Assembly: GCF_002494345.1 (NCBI RefSeq)
Contig: NZ_NXNI01000001.1
Coordinates: forward strand, 1,488,001 to 1,552,000
Reading direction: 5' to 3'
Source: Natrinema ejinorense
Lineage (GTDB): Archaea; Halobacteriota; Halobacteria; Halobacteriales; Natrialbaceae
DNA: 64,000 nucleotides
Shown: piece after piece, positions 34,505 to 43,289 of the stretch
Layout: the number at the start of each line of letters is the position of its first letter
How positions within the stretch are numbered: the stretch's first letter is position 1
Notes under the pieces: generated by a model
What the model was told of the DNA's origin: nothing
Databases searched by the model: none
The model's input: only the letters and a program-made list of their open reading frames with translations
Position numbers and translations under genes: made by a program

Positions 34505-35956
34505 TCGAGGCGGACGCCCCGAGGCTTGACCTCGGGGAGGAAGCCGACACGTGGGAATTAACCCACGCAAAAAAGACAGCCCAACTCCCCCACGAAACAC
34601 GGATCTTTATTAAGCAACACCCAATAATGTGAAGTGGATGGTGGACGACGCTCCGCGCCGCACAGTACCTATCAAACTCAACATGCCTAGCGACTGCGAA
34701 GCAGACTTCCACCACACCAAAGACCAGTTCCTCAACTGTGCCAATCAGACGAGTGACTGGGCGTGGCGCTACGATGACTACTGTATCACGTCGAAAGCCA
34801 AAGCTGAGAAAGCACTCTACGACGACCTCAAAGCAGAACACGACCTCACAGCCAACCTCGTCCAGAAAGGCATTCGGCGTGCCATCGAAGCCGTCGATGC
34901 AGGCGTCGAGAAGTTGAAGGAGGGAGAGAAGACGAGTCAACCCGTGTTTGACTCGTGGAGCGTAGTGTACGACAAACGCTCCGCGACGTTCAACGCTGAC
35001 CACGCGACACTCTCCACTGTCAACGGAAGAGTCAAAGCCGACTACGTGTTGCCACTTGAAGACGAGCGGGAAGAGACACCGTTCGGAAGGTACTATGAGA
35101 GCGACGAGTGGGATGCCTCAAGTGCTACACTCCAGTATGATGAACACAGTGAGGACTTCTACCTGCACGTTACGCTGAAGAATCCCAACTACGAGGTTGA
35201 CGGAATAGAACGCCAAGAAGCCACGTCACGTGAAGAGGGTACCGAGAACGGAGTGGTTCTCGGTGTTGACCTGAACGTGACTGGCGCGTTCGCCGTCACC
35301 AGCACTGGAAAATTCATCGGCAGTGCGGATTACCTCACTCACAAACGCAACGAGCTCGAGAAACGCCGAGGTCGCCTGCAACAGACAGGCACGCGTTCAT
35401 CTCACTTGACTATCCAACGTATTGGGAGTCGGTTCTCAGACTGGTCGTTGGACTGGCTCCATAACCGCGTGAACGAGTTACTCGAAGAAGCCGAGCGAGT
35501 CAATGCTGACGGTGTAATCTTCGAGAACCTGAAACACATCCGTGAGAACATTGCTAACGGGTCGAAGTTTCAGCAGTGGGCCTATGCGAAGTTCGTGGAA
35601 ATCGCGGAGTACAAGATTGAAGACCGCGACTTGTTCGTGGATTTCGTGAGTCCAGCGTACACGTCGCAGCGGTGTTCTTGTTGTGGGTTTACCCACGAGG
35701 ATAACCGCGATGATAAGACGTTTGCGTGTCAGAAGTGTGGGTATGAGGTGAACGCGGATTATAACGCGGCGAAGAATATCGCCGTCCGATATTGCGGGTA
35801 TATCCATCGCGGGCAGAAGTCTCGTGGTGGATGGGCTGCGTGTCAATCAGCCCTGAAGTCAGGGACGTTGAACGTGAATGGCGAGTTCAACGCCTCCGCT
35901 GTATAGCGGCAGAACGGGAGTCCACTGACAAGCCCCGACCCTTGTGGTCGGGGTTA
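34505..35956 (+). mobile_element. IS1341-type element inside an IS5 remnant
   Basis: It carries tnpB only. The left end has the hairpin CCCCGAGG/CCTCGGGG (34517-34524 and 34530-34537). The right end has CCCCGACC/GGTCGGGG (35933-35940 and 35946-35953), ending near TTATTGACA. It lies between the N-terminal and central pieces of an IS5 transposase; about 125 codons of the IS5 gene are missing between them, so a deletion accompanied or followed insertion. Confidence 0.75.
34638..35906 (+). CDS. tnpB: TnpB RNA-guided nuclease homologue, catalytic triad intact
   Basis: A ~422-residue TnpB read from ATG 34638; a GTG at 34629 is an alternative start. RuvC-I reads VVLGVDLNVTGAFAVTS, RuvC-II GVIFENLKHIRE (canonical Glu), the zinc ribbon CSCCG...CQKCG, and RuvC-III EVNADYNAAKNIAVRY. 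The frame is uninterrupted, so of the five tnpB genes in the window this is the one with an intact frame and all three acids. The tail (GTLNVNGEFNASAV) runs toward the right-end hairpin, from which the guide RNA would come. No tnpA is adjacent; a tnpA elsewhere would have to mobilise it. Confidence 0.92.
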   Translation: MVDDAPRRTVPIKLNMPSDCEADFHHTKDQFLNCANQTSDWAWRYDDYCITSKAKAEKALYDDLKAEHDLTANLVQKGIRRAIEAVDAGVEKLKEGEKTSQPVFDSWSVVYDKRSATFNADHATLSTVNGRVKADYVLPLEDEREETPFGRYYESDEWDASSATLQYDEHSEDFYLHVTLKNPNYEVDGIERQEATSREEGTENGVVLGVDLNVTGAFAVTSTGKFIGSADYLTHKRNELEKRRGRLQQTGTRSSHLTIQRIGSRFSDWSLDWLHNRVNELLEEAERVNADGVIFENLKHIRENIANGSKFQQWAYAKFVEIAEYKIEDRDLFVDFVSPAYTSQRCSCCGFTHEDNRDDKTFACQKCGYEVNADYNAAKNIAVRYCGYIHRGQKSRGGWAACQSALKSGTLNVNGEFNASAV

Positions 35957-36218
35957 TTGACACTGCTCGTAGACACGAGAGCGAATGTGATTCTCGATCT
36001 ACATGTGACGACGACCCGAAAACACGACTCGAAGATCGCGCCGTCGCTCATCAAGCGAAATGCTGATAAAGTGGTGATTCTGCTCGGAGATAAGGGGTAT
36101 GACGACCAGAAGATTCGCTCATTAGCCCGTGAAGAGGGTGTTCGTCCGCTCATCAAGCACCGAGAATTTTCGTCGCTCCACAAGGCGTGGAACGCTCGGC
36201 TGGACGCCAACCTTACGG
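35957..36218 (+). pseudogene. IS5-family transposase central fragment
   Basis: The segment reads LLVDTRANVILDLHVTTTRK, HDSKIAPSLIKRNADKV, LGDKGYDDQKIR and EFSSLHKAWNARLDANL, colinear with residues ~143-225 of the intact transposase at 41272. It has the second catalytic Asp but neither the first Asp nor the Glu. It ends near 36218, and the following ~95 bases up to the aspartoacylase gene hold no recognised feature. Confidence 0.8.
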
Positions 36219-36314
36219 TAAACGTAGCCAAAACTGCATATTCATCGTTGGCTCCTCTTCGGACGCTTCAATTGGTGGGGAGACTTTCCGCGTGTAGCGT
36301 CTACGTTCGACCAC

Positions 36315-37160
36315 ATGTTCGACCAGGATATAGCGCCTCACGTCATTGAATTCGGCCCGGGCGACGCGGACCTCGCCGTGGTCTGCAACATGCACGGAGA
36401 CGAACCGACAGGCGCCCGCGCGATCCATCGCATCCTCGAGCCGTCGCCCGAATTTGAGCGGGCCGTGAAGTTCATCGTCGCCAATCCGCCGGCGTCAATC
36501 TCGAATCACCGCTCTCTCGACGTTGACATGAACAGGGTGTTTCCGGGCGACCCGGAAGCCGACGAACGCGAGCGGCGCCTCGCCGCCCAGCTCGTGACGG
36601 AGACAGCCAACTGTGATACCGTCTCCTTCCATACGACTCATTCGACCAACGAGCCAGTCGCATTCGTCTCGGAGGGAGATCCCCGCGCGCTCGAAATCGT
36701 CTCACAGCTCCCGATCACGTACGTCGTCAACGAGGCGTCAGTCGTCGACGGTTCGTTCTGTTCGACCGGACAAGTCGTCTCTATAGAGGCCGGGAAGGTC
36801 CAGCAACCGAACGCGACCGCTAAAGCCGAGATGCTGATCCGTGCGTTCCTCGACAACGAGGGTGCGGTCTCGGAGGAGCCTCCGATGCACGCTCCCGTGA
36901 CGAACTACTTCGAGCTCTACGACAAAGTCGATAAGCCGTCCGGGGATGAGTCGTACGAACTGCTCGCACGGAACTTCGAGCGAGTCGAGGAGGGGGAAGC
37001 GTACGCAAAATCAAAGAAGGGGTTTCTCCTCGCCGACGAACCGTTCGTTCCGATCCTGATGTCGCAGTCAGGGTACGGTGAGATATTCGGCTACCGGGGC
37101 CAGAAGGTCGGTGAGTCGGTCGAGGACGCAAAGGAGGCGTGGCTTGATGAAGAGAAGTAA
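36315..37160 (+). CDS. Succinylglutamate desuccinylase/aspartoacylase-like zinc hydrolase
   Basis: A 281-residue protein of the AstE/AspA branch of M14-like metallohydrolases. Zinc ligands His and Glu lie in CNMHGDEPTG (residues ~28-37). The substrate-binding VDMNRVFPG follows near residue 75 and the third ligand is probably in FHTTHSTNEP (~110). A C-terminal beta domain (YRGQKVGE at the end) is typical. The enzymes remove acyl groups from N-acyl amino acids; the substrate is not determinable. ATG 36315 follows the IS debris closely, so its promoter may be new. Gene intact. Confidence 0.85.
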   Translation: MFDQDIAPHVIEFGPGDADLAVVCNMHGDEPTGARAIHRILEPSPEFERAVKFIVANPPASISNHRSLDVDMNRVFPGDPEADERERRLAAQLVTETANCDTVSFHTTHSTNEPVAFVSEGDPRALEIVSQLPITYVVNEASVVDGSFCSTGQVVSIEAGKVQQPNATAKAEMLIRAFLDNEGAVSEEPPMHAPVTNYFELYDKVDKPSGDESYELLARNFERVEEGEAYAKSKKGFLLADEPFVPILMSQSGYGEIFGYRGQKVGESVEDAKEAWLDEEK

Positions 37161-37487
37161 CTGGACACCCGACTGATGGTAGAATGTCCGTCTCTACACT
37201 GAATACACTCCTGGATACAGCAGACAATTCCTGACGGGGACTGGTGGCTTCCGAATCAGCGTGAACCGCATTCGTCTGTTGAAAACAGTCTACGGGCGTT
37301 TGCGGACCGGAGAACGCCTCCAGAAGGGAGACGTGGCGTTCACGCCTACCGCCACCCGAACGGAATACTGCCGAATGTCGGAGCCCTCGAGAGGCGATCC
37401 ACAGCCGATCGCACGCGGCGGTGCGTGATCGCGATAGGCGTTGTATCCCCTCCGATCGACACTGGATAGCGAGTGCTGTTTCACGCG
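37161..37487. other. Intergenic stretch without recognised gene
   Basis: About 330 bases of mixed GC-rich sequence after the aspartoacylase-like gene. Neither strand shows a conserved frame or repeat that I recognise. It precedes a junction of truncated genes and may be relic coding DNA. Confidence 0.35.
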
Positions 37488-37896
37488 TCAGCGGTTCCAC
37501 GACGTGTTGGCGGGATCGACGATGCGTCGGCGCTCCTCGATGGCGTCCAGTGTCGCCACGTCCTCGTCGTCGAGGTCCACGCCGAGACTGAGCCAGTTCT
37601 CCCGGAGGTGCGCCGTGTTCGTCGCCCTCAGAACGGTACTTACCCCCTTCTCGCGGAGCCACGCGAGGCTGATCTGTTCGGGGCTCGCCCCGTGCTTGGC
37701 AGCTACTTCTCGGATCTCGTACACGTCCTCGACGGCGCCGCGGGCGAGCGGCGAGTACGCGACGAGCTCCACGTCGACGTCGTCTCGAGCGCAGAAGGTC
37801 CGGAGTTCCTCCTGCGGGAGCAGGGGATGCATCTCGACCCGGTTGGCGAAGATCGGTTTTTCGGACACCTCGAGGGCCTCCTCGAGGGGGTCGACG
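37488..37896 (-). pseudogene. Aldo/keto reductase, C-terminal half only
   Basis: The sequence reads VDPLEEALEVSEKPIFANRV, EMHPLLPQEELRTFC, VAYSPLARGAVEDV, HGASPEQISLAWLREKGV and ends at 37488, which is the second half of a ~270-residue aldo/keto reductase. The N-terminal half with the catalytic Asp, Tyr and Lys is missing. The break at ~37897 coincides with the start of an oppositely oriented DUF2270 fragment, so two genes were cut and joined head to head. Confidence 0.85.
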
Positions 37897-38181
37897 CTGA
37901 AAGTTACCTTCGGGGAAGCACTTGTCAATCGCCTTCGACGCGTCTACCTCGCCTTGCTGGGGGTATTGCTTGCTGCCTGGATCTTCCGCATCACGGCATT
38001 CGCACCGCGCCAGGATTGGCTCGCGACCGCCGCGGTAGCCAACATCCCCGTCGTGGTCGTGGTCGGAGTCGTCACCACGTTCTTCATCGCGGTTCTCGGA
38101 CTCGCACTCTGGCCCCGAGAACGGTATGCAAAAAGAGAGTTTCGCGAAGGTGATCCAGACGCGTGGAAAGACGACAGGTGA
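37897..38181 (+). pseudogene. DUF2270 membrane protein, C-terminal fragment
   Basis: The plus-strand frame from CTGAAAGTTACC reads LKVTFGEALVNRLRRVYLAL, then two helices and the tail YAKREFREGDPDAWKDDR. It matches the C-terminal ~95 residues of the full DUF2270 protein at 52404-53120 almost position for position. The N-terminal ~140 residues are missing. It is joined to an aldo/keto reductase fragment on the other strand. Confidence 0.85.
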
Positions 38182-38214
38182 AACACACAATAGAGAGTTA
38201 ACCTCCTCCCACGG

Positions 38215-39070
38215 TTACCGGTCGTCGTCCCGCGATCCGTTGTCGGTCACGTTGTCGGACGGTTCTTGCTCCCCCTCATTCTCACCGTCCACGTCCTCGG
38301 AGCCGAACTCACCGTCCTCGTTAGCCGATTCGGGCTCTTCGGCGCTCGAGCCAGCAGGTGCGACGGCACCCTCGCTTACCCGCTCGGGGGCCTTCTCCGA
38401 CGTTGGCTCGGGGTCAGTTCCCTCGCGGGCTGGATATTCCTGCTCGGGGTGGGAACCAGTTGCCTCGCTGGCCTCATCGGCCATCGCCGCCTCGGAGAGG
38501 TTGACCGTCGTCGGCTCGTCGTCTTGGTCGGGGTGCAGTCGTGGGTCGTGAGCGGTCTCGTTCTTGAGGTGCGTCTTTCGGTGCGATCCCGTCAGGCTCG
38601 CCCTCGACGAACTGCGGATCTCCGCTGTCATCCGCGTCGACATCGGCCCTGTCCGTCATTCCTCTGGGATTTGGCGTCGTTTCAGACTGAGTGACACCCG
38701 CGGACTCGTCGGCCGTCCGCTGAGCACCGAGGTTCTGTTCGGCCTCAGCGAAAGCTTCGTCGGAGGCGCGTTTCTCGCCGGCGTCGTCCCGGCGGACGTC
38801 CGCGCCAGTTTCGACGGTGTCCGTCGCTCCCTCGGCTCGCCGCTGGCGGACCGCGAGGCCAAGCAACCCCGCCCTGGTCAGCGCCAGGAGCGTCGATCTC
38901 CCCTTCCGCTCTCGTGCCGCCGCGAACGCCAATGCGAGCGAGACGCCGCCGGCGACCATCGCCAGCGAGGCGTCCCGACCGCGTTTCTCGAGGATCGAAA
39001 CGGCACGCGTTGTCTTCGATCGAGAGCTACTCGCTCGCTTATCTGTCGCCTTGGAATACTGTGGTGACAT
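38215..39070 (-). pseudogene. Acidic haloarchaeal protein, frameshifted
   Basis: From ATG 39070 (MSPQYSKATDKRASS) the product has a possible helix pair around residues 30-65 (LAMVAGGVSLALAFAAA) and then a very acidic, low-complexity tail. At ~38585 a one-base insertion (GACGGGATCG in place of an expected GACGGGTCG) moves the frame. The natural continuation, SHRKTHLKNETAHDPRLHP through VNLSEAAMADEASEATG, ends at 38215. The pieces together make a ~285-residue protein. A sequencing error cannot be excluded. Function unknown. Confidence 0.6.
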
Positions 39071-39341
39071 ACTAATGGTAACTCGTGCCGCAATCGTTCG
39101 TCGAGCCAGTACCAAGCCTCTGTATGTTCCGGAGAGGGTTGAATCCTCGTCCAAAGCGTTTCGGAGCTGACCCCTCATTGCGCATTAACGATCCGATCAC
39201 CCCACAGAGCTTCGAGCTAGCGAGCGAGTCCAAGCGCGACGGTTTTCCCGCTCTCAGGTCAACGGTATCCGAGGCGATCGAGCCGACACTGTACATCTCG
39301 TAAGACCGTCTTATGTTGAGATTCGAGATGGACGCTAAATT

Positions 39342-40166
39342 ATGGAACGCGTCCGCATAACCCTCCGTCCGCAGGGCGACTACGCACCGCCGATATACGA
39401 ACACCTCGCGGGCGGGGCGAGCTACCTCAAGTGAGCCCGGATCGTCAACTGGAGCGTCTCGAGTCTGCCGACGGCGTTTCTGTTTCGGCTCAAGGGAGAG
39501 TACGAACGGTTCGAACGCGCGCTCGAAGCGAGCGGGATGGCTTCGGACCACGAACTCCTCCCGATCACCGACCGAGAGTGTTACTGCTTCTTCGAGGGGG
39601 AGGTTTCGCCGACTGCGCGCTCGTTGTTCGAGACCTTCACGAGCGGGAGCCTGATGACGGCTCCGCCCATTGAGTGCAACGAGGACGGGAGAACCACGTA
39701 CACGATCATCGGAACAGAGGCGGCGGTTCAGGCCGCTGTCGACGGCGTTCCCGACGCGGTCGCCGTCACCGTCGGGGCGGTCGGCGGAAAGCGAGTCGCT
39801 CCCGATAGTATCGTTGGGCGTCCCCCACCCCGGAAGCGGGACGCAGCCGAAACCGCGCTCGAACTTGGCTATTACGACGTGCCCCGCGATGCGACGAGCG
39901 AGGACGTCGACGACGAGCTGGGCTGTGCGACCGCGACCGCGGCGGAGCACCTTCAGAAGGCCGAATCCGCTGTGATCGTGTCCCTGTCCGACGGGTGGGT
40001 ACTCGGTCTCTGTCGAGGCGGGGCGTTCCTACTTCATGGCGTAGAGATCCGTTCGCCGGCTCGTCGTTCCGACCGAAACCGTAAGGCCCACGCTAACACG
40101 AATCGCCGACGTTACGCTGACAAGCGGCTCGAGGGCATCGCTATCACAGTCGAAAAACAAGCGTGA
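39342..40166 (+). pseudogene. HTH_10 regulator with nonsense codon and probable stop loss
   Basis: From ATG 39342 (MERVRITLRPQGDYAPPIYE) the frame has TGA at 39432-39434 after GGASYLK. It then continues open through RIVNWSVSSLP and LKGEYERFERALEAS to the HTH_10 region (ETALELGYYDVPRDATSEDV). After SLSDG, where a stop is usual, a TGG codon lets the frame run on to 40166 through unrelated residues. The helix-turn-helix itself looks intact. A restart at ATG 39537 would give a protein lacking part of the sensor domain. Confidence 0.65.
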
Positions 40167-40292
40167 ATCGTTCGCTCGGATCGTATCAGTCCGTGCCGAT
40201 CCACCGACGATCGGCGTTCCGTCCGATCGGGTCCCGTTCGTCGTATTGGTACTACCGCCGGCAGTCGTCGTGGCGTTCCCGCCAGCGGTAGT

Positions 40293-40823
40293 TCAGCCGG
40301 ATTGCCACCAGTCGTCGCTCTCGAGAATCGACTCCGCGACCTCATCACTGATGGGGCTCGCGTTGACGGTGATGAGCCGCTGGTTATCGCTGAACGGCGT
40401 CCACTCCTGATTCATTTCGAACACCTGCGGTCTGTCCTGGCCTTCCTCCGGCTCCGGGATGTATCCCAGATCCGGATTGTTCTCGCCGATATTGGCTTCC
40501 TCGGCGATGAACAGCGGAACGATCTCGCCGCTGTTGAGCCACCGAATGTGGTAGGTATTGTACTCTGAGAACCAGCTATCCTGAATGTCTCCGTAGGTGG
40601 GCGTCCACTCGACGACGCCGGAGACAATGGCGAACCGCGCTTCGGGATGGAAGTTGTTGGCGAAGAGGACCGCCTTCCACGCGTCGTCGAGATCCTGGGC
40701 CGCCGCCGTGCTCGTTCCCGCACCGACGAGGCCAAGCCCGGCCGTGGCTGCAGCACTTTGTTTCATGAACGTTCGCCGCGTCGACGCCTCGCTGTCCGTG
40801 ATCGAGAGTAACTCGTGATTCAT
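40293..40823 (-). CDS. Tat-exported protein of unknown function (type B)
   Basis: A 176-residue protein with a twin-arginine leader (STRRTFMKQ, residues 14-22, then AAATAGLGLVGAGTSTAAAQ). The mature 130 residues are acidic and tryptophan-rich (DDAWKAVLFANNFHPEAR, DSWFSEYNTYHIRWL, DDWWQSG at the end). Parts resemble 27859-28665, which is longer; the shared DI-x-S-WF/LF-x-EYNT-xH pattern suggests a common fold. No enzyme motif is seen. It is convergent with the broken HTH_10 gene. ATG 40823 is the clear start. Confidence 0.75.
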   Translation of the reverse strand: MNHELLSITDSEASTRRTFMKQSAAATAGLGLVGAGTSTAAAQDLDDAWKAVLFANNFHPEARFAIVSGVVEWTPTYGDIQDSWFSEYNTYHIRWLNSGEIVPLFIAEEANIGENNPDLGYIPEPEEGQDRPQVFEMNQEWTPFSDNQRLITVNASPISDEVAESILESDDWWQSG

Positions 40824-40971
40824 CGTAGTAGCTTCCGACTCCGACTAGCGCACCGATCCCCAATAAGAACAGAGATAGTTCCACCGGACATTCGAACGAT
40901 TTCGACTCGAACAGTATCGTATTGAGGGCCGAAGTATCGAACTGAGTCCAGTAATATTACTTTTATTTTTG

Positions 40972-41205
40972 CTCTGTTGAATAGCGATCTAATCAGTCGA
41001 TATCTCCGCGTTAGAGGGGTGAAGCCGAGGAAATCGATTTCTGCCTATGGAAGTCGACCTCCTCGACTTCGTCGAGCAGTGTCGTCACCTAGCTAAACAA
41101 GCGTTGGGGAAGCACGCGGGCGAGACTAAGCGTTCCCCGTTCAGTTCGCATTTGTAATGAACAGCTGTTCCATATCAAAATGTATGTTTTTCAACAGAGC
41201 AAGGA
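40972..41205 (+). mobile_element. Internally deleted IS5-family derivative (MITE-like)
   Basis: TGCTCTGTTGAATAGCGATC at the left faces a right end GTTTTTCAACAGAGCA (~41188-41203). Between them ATG 41047 opens a frame reading MEVDLLDFVEQCRHLAKQAL, GKHAGETK and stopping at 41155-41157. This is the N-terminus of an ISH1/IS5-type transposase with the catalytic body deleted. At about 230 bases it could be moved in trans by a related transposase. Confidence 0.65.
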
Positions 41206-41219
41206 AAACATCATAGATA

Positions 41220-42314
41220 GGCTCTGTTGAAATCTCCGGAGAGTTACAGATTCAGTCGATAATGTGAGTGGATGCAGCCCTTTCCAAAGTCGCAGTTACT
41301 TCGGTTTGTCGAGCAAGCATTTCACCTTGCCCAGCGAGCAGTCTCACGATATTCCTCAAAATACTCAAAACGACGCTACACGCTCCACCAACACATTGTC
41401 CTGCTCTGTCTCAAAGTCCGGAAGGATACGACCTACCGAAGCCTGCTTGATGAACTCATCGAGATGCCCCGTATTCGGAACGCAATTGGGCTGACTGAGA
41501 TCTCCCATCCGTCAACACTGTGCAAAGCGATCGACCGACTCAATATGGCCGTTTGGCGAGTACTGCTTAACCTCTCTATTTCACTGCTCCCAACCAACGG
41601 TGTTGTGGGGATCGACGCATCCGGGTTCGACCGCAGCCACGCCTCGAAACACTACACGAAACGGGCGAAGTTGACGATTCAGCAACTCAAAGTCACGCTC
41701 TTAGTCGATATCAGAGCGAACGCTATTCTCGATCTCCACATTACAACAACCCGTAAGCACGATACGCAGATCACACCATCGCTCATCAACCGCAACGCAA
41801 CTGAAGTTGATGTCCTTCTTGCAGACAAAGGATACGATGATCGGCACATTCGAGCAGGAGCCCGTGAGAACGGGATTCGACCGATCATCAAATATCGTGA
41901 GTTCTCACCACTACAGAAAGCATGGAACGCTCGATTGGATGCCGATCTCTACGGCCAACGAAGCCAGAGCGAAACGGTGAACTCTCGGCTCAAAAGAAAA
42001 TACGGTTCCTTTGTTCGATCACGCCGCTGGTGGAAGCAGTTCCGTGACCTACTATTCGGCGCTGTATCCGTTATTGGGATTGCGTATACGGGTCAGCCCC
42101 CGTCGCAGTTAGAAAAGTTCGGCTACGGGCTTCCTATTGGGGTTGGATCGGCCCTCACACTCGGTACGCTGGCAGCCACCCTTGGAACACTGGGGAAACA
42201 GATCAGAGAGGTATTGAAACGGCGAAAAGACCGTCTCACTCTGATGACTAATCTAACGAGCAGGGTTCAATCAGACAGTAGCGAAATGACGACCGAATAG
42301 GATTCAATAGAGCC
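41220..42314 (+). mobile_element. IS5-family insertion sequence
   Basis: About 1095 bases, ends GGCTCTGTTGAAATC (41220) and GATTCAATAGAGCC (42301-42314), which are inverted with small differences. One intact transposase gene lies inside. I see no matching target duplication (CATAGATA on the left, GTTCAGTA on the right), so a flank has probably been rearranged: the right side abuts an ISH3 fragment. Two fragments of a related element lie at 34385-34500 and 35957-36218. Confidence 0.82.
41272..42300 (+). CDS. IS5-family DDE transposase
   Basis: A 342-residue transposase from ATG 41272. The DDE acids are GIDASGFDRSHASKHY (first Asp), VLLADKGYDDRHI (second Asp) and SQSETVNSRLKRKYGS (Glu, in the Y-R-E-K-like region). 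The N-terminal helical domain (RRYTLHQHIVLLCLKVRK) probably binds the ends. After about residue 275 the tail (GYGLPIGVGSALTLGTLAAT) is longer than expected. Frame intact. Confidence 0.93.
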   Translation: MQPFPKSQLLRFVEQAFHLAQRAVSRYSSKYSKRRYTLHQHIVLLCLKVRKDTTYRSLLDELIEMPRIRNAIGLTEISHPSTLCKAIDRLNMAVWRVLLNLSISLLPTNGVVGIDASGFDRSHASKHYTKRAKLTIQQLKVTLLVDIRANAILDLHITTTRKHDTQITPSLINRNATEVDVLLADKGYDDRHIRAGARENGIRPIIKYREFSPLQKAWNARLDADLYGQRSQSETVNSRLKRKYGSFVRSRRWWKQFRDLLFGAVSVIGIAYTGQPPSQLEKFGYGLPIGVGSALTLGTLAATLGTLGKQIREVLKRRKDRLTLMTNLTSRVQSDSSEMTTE

Positions 42315-42327
42315 GTTCAGTATCAAG

Positions 42328-43108
42328 GCCGTCTCTTGACCGCGAATTCTACGACAGCAAGTGTCTCACGTTTCTTCAGGCGCACAATCACGCCTACGTA
42401 ATGCCGATTGTCCGGTGGGGAAAGAAGATCAAGCAGGAACTTTCGACTGGCTGGAACCGAATAATCCAGCACGATCTGACGGCGAAACTCGGCGGTCACA
42501 GCTGGACCGTCGAGTTTCCAGTCTACATCGATTGTACCTACCAAAACGGCCGATACAACGAACATGGAGTAGCGCGTCAGCGGCGTAGCCGTGACGCGCC
42601 GTTCATCGACACGCCACGAAACGCTCGATGCCACTACGCGAAACGCTTCGGTATCGAGGCGATCTACCGACTCTCTGAGCAGAGTATCGCGACAACGTCG
42701 ACACAAGATCCGGTGGTTCGGCTGTTGTACGTCGTGGTGAGTCTGCTGTTGTAGAACGTCTGGCTGTATCTGCACTGGGAATATGTGGCGATGCCCCTCC
42801 GTGGCGGGCGTCGCCTCTGGTCCTGGTCGTTCAAGGAATTCATCAACATGATTCGACGGGCAGCGTGGACGGCCCTTGCGGTGCGTCGGGCCGTCCCCGC
42901 AAATCGACCACCGGACGATCGGTTCTACCGCTAACCACCGACCGAGTACGCCCTATCCCAAGTGGCAACGCTGTCGCGTCGGCGGCTGATCGTCGCCGAC
43001 AGCGACAGTTCCTCACCGATCGTCGAAGAGAATCAAATCGGTCACTGTGACCGATGACGGAACTCAGGCTTCAGACTGGCTCATCTGGAGGTGACTTGTG
43101 AGGTACTG
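42328..43108 (+). pseudogene. ISH3-family transposase, 3' part with lesions, plus element end
   Basis: The coding remnant reads DREFYDSKCLTFLQAHNHAY, RNARCHYAKRFGIEAIYRL and VRLLYVVVSLLL, then TAG at 42752-42754 where CAG is expected, continuing NVWLYLHWEYVATPLRGG to AAWTALAVRRAVPANRPPDD. A frame break precedes the first Asp-Arg. It is followed by the 3' untranslated end and GTGAGGTACTGAC at ~43097. The N-terminal half is missing. The right end equals that of the other ISH3 remnant near 23474. Confidence 0.8.
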
Positions 43109-43289
43109 ACCTTCATTATCAGGGGTCACCCTCATTTTATTGACCGCTCATCTGTATCCGTATGCAGGTCATTCCCGTGGTGCCACACCGCGGTAATGAG
43201 CGGAACCCACCACACACAATGGACTATGTGCCGCCGAACCGGTGTGGTACGGTTCCGCCCGCCGCCACCGACAGCGGGGTCGACCGCCG

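Noticed and set aside
36820-38190. 456-codon minus-strand frame
   Set aside because: Arginine/proline/serine-rich antisense of the aspartoacylase and of the two gene fragments; no domain and typical of high-GC shadow frames.
39072-39950. 292-codon minus-strand frame
   Set aside because: Antisense of the HTH_10 pseudogene, whose protein homology is clear on the plus strand.
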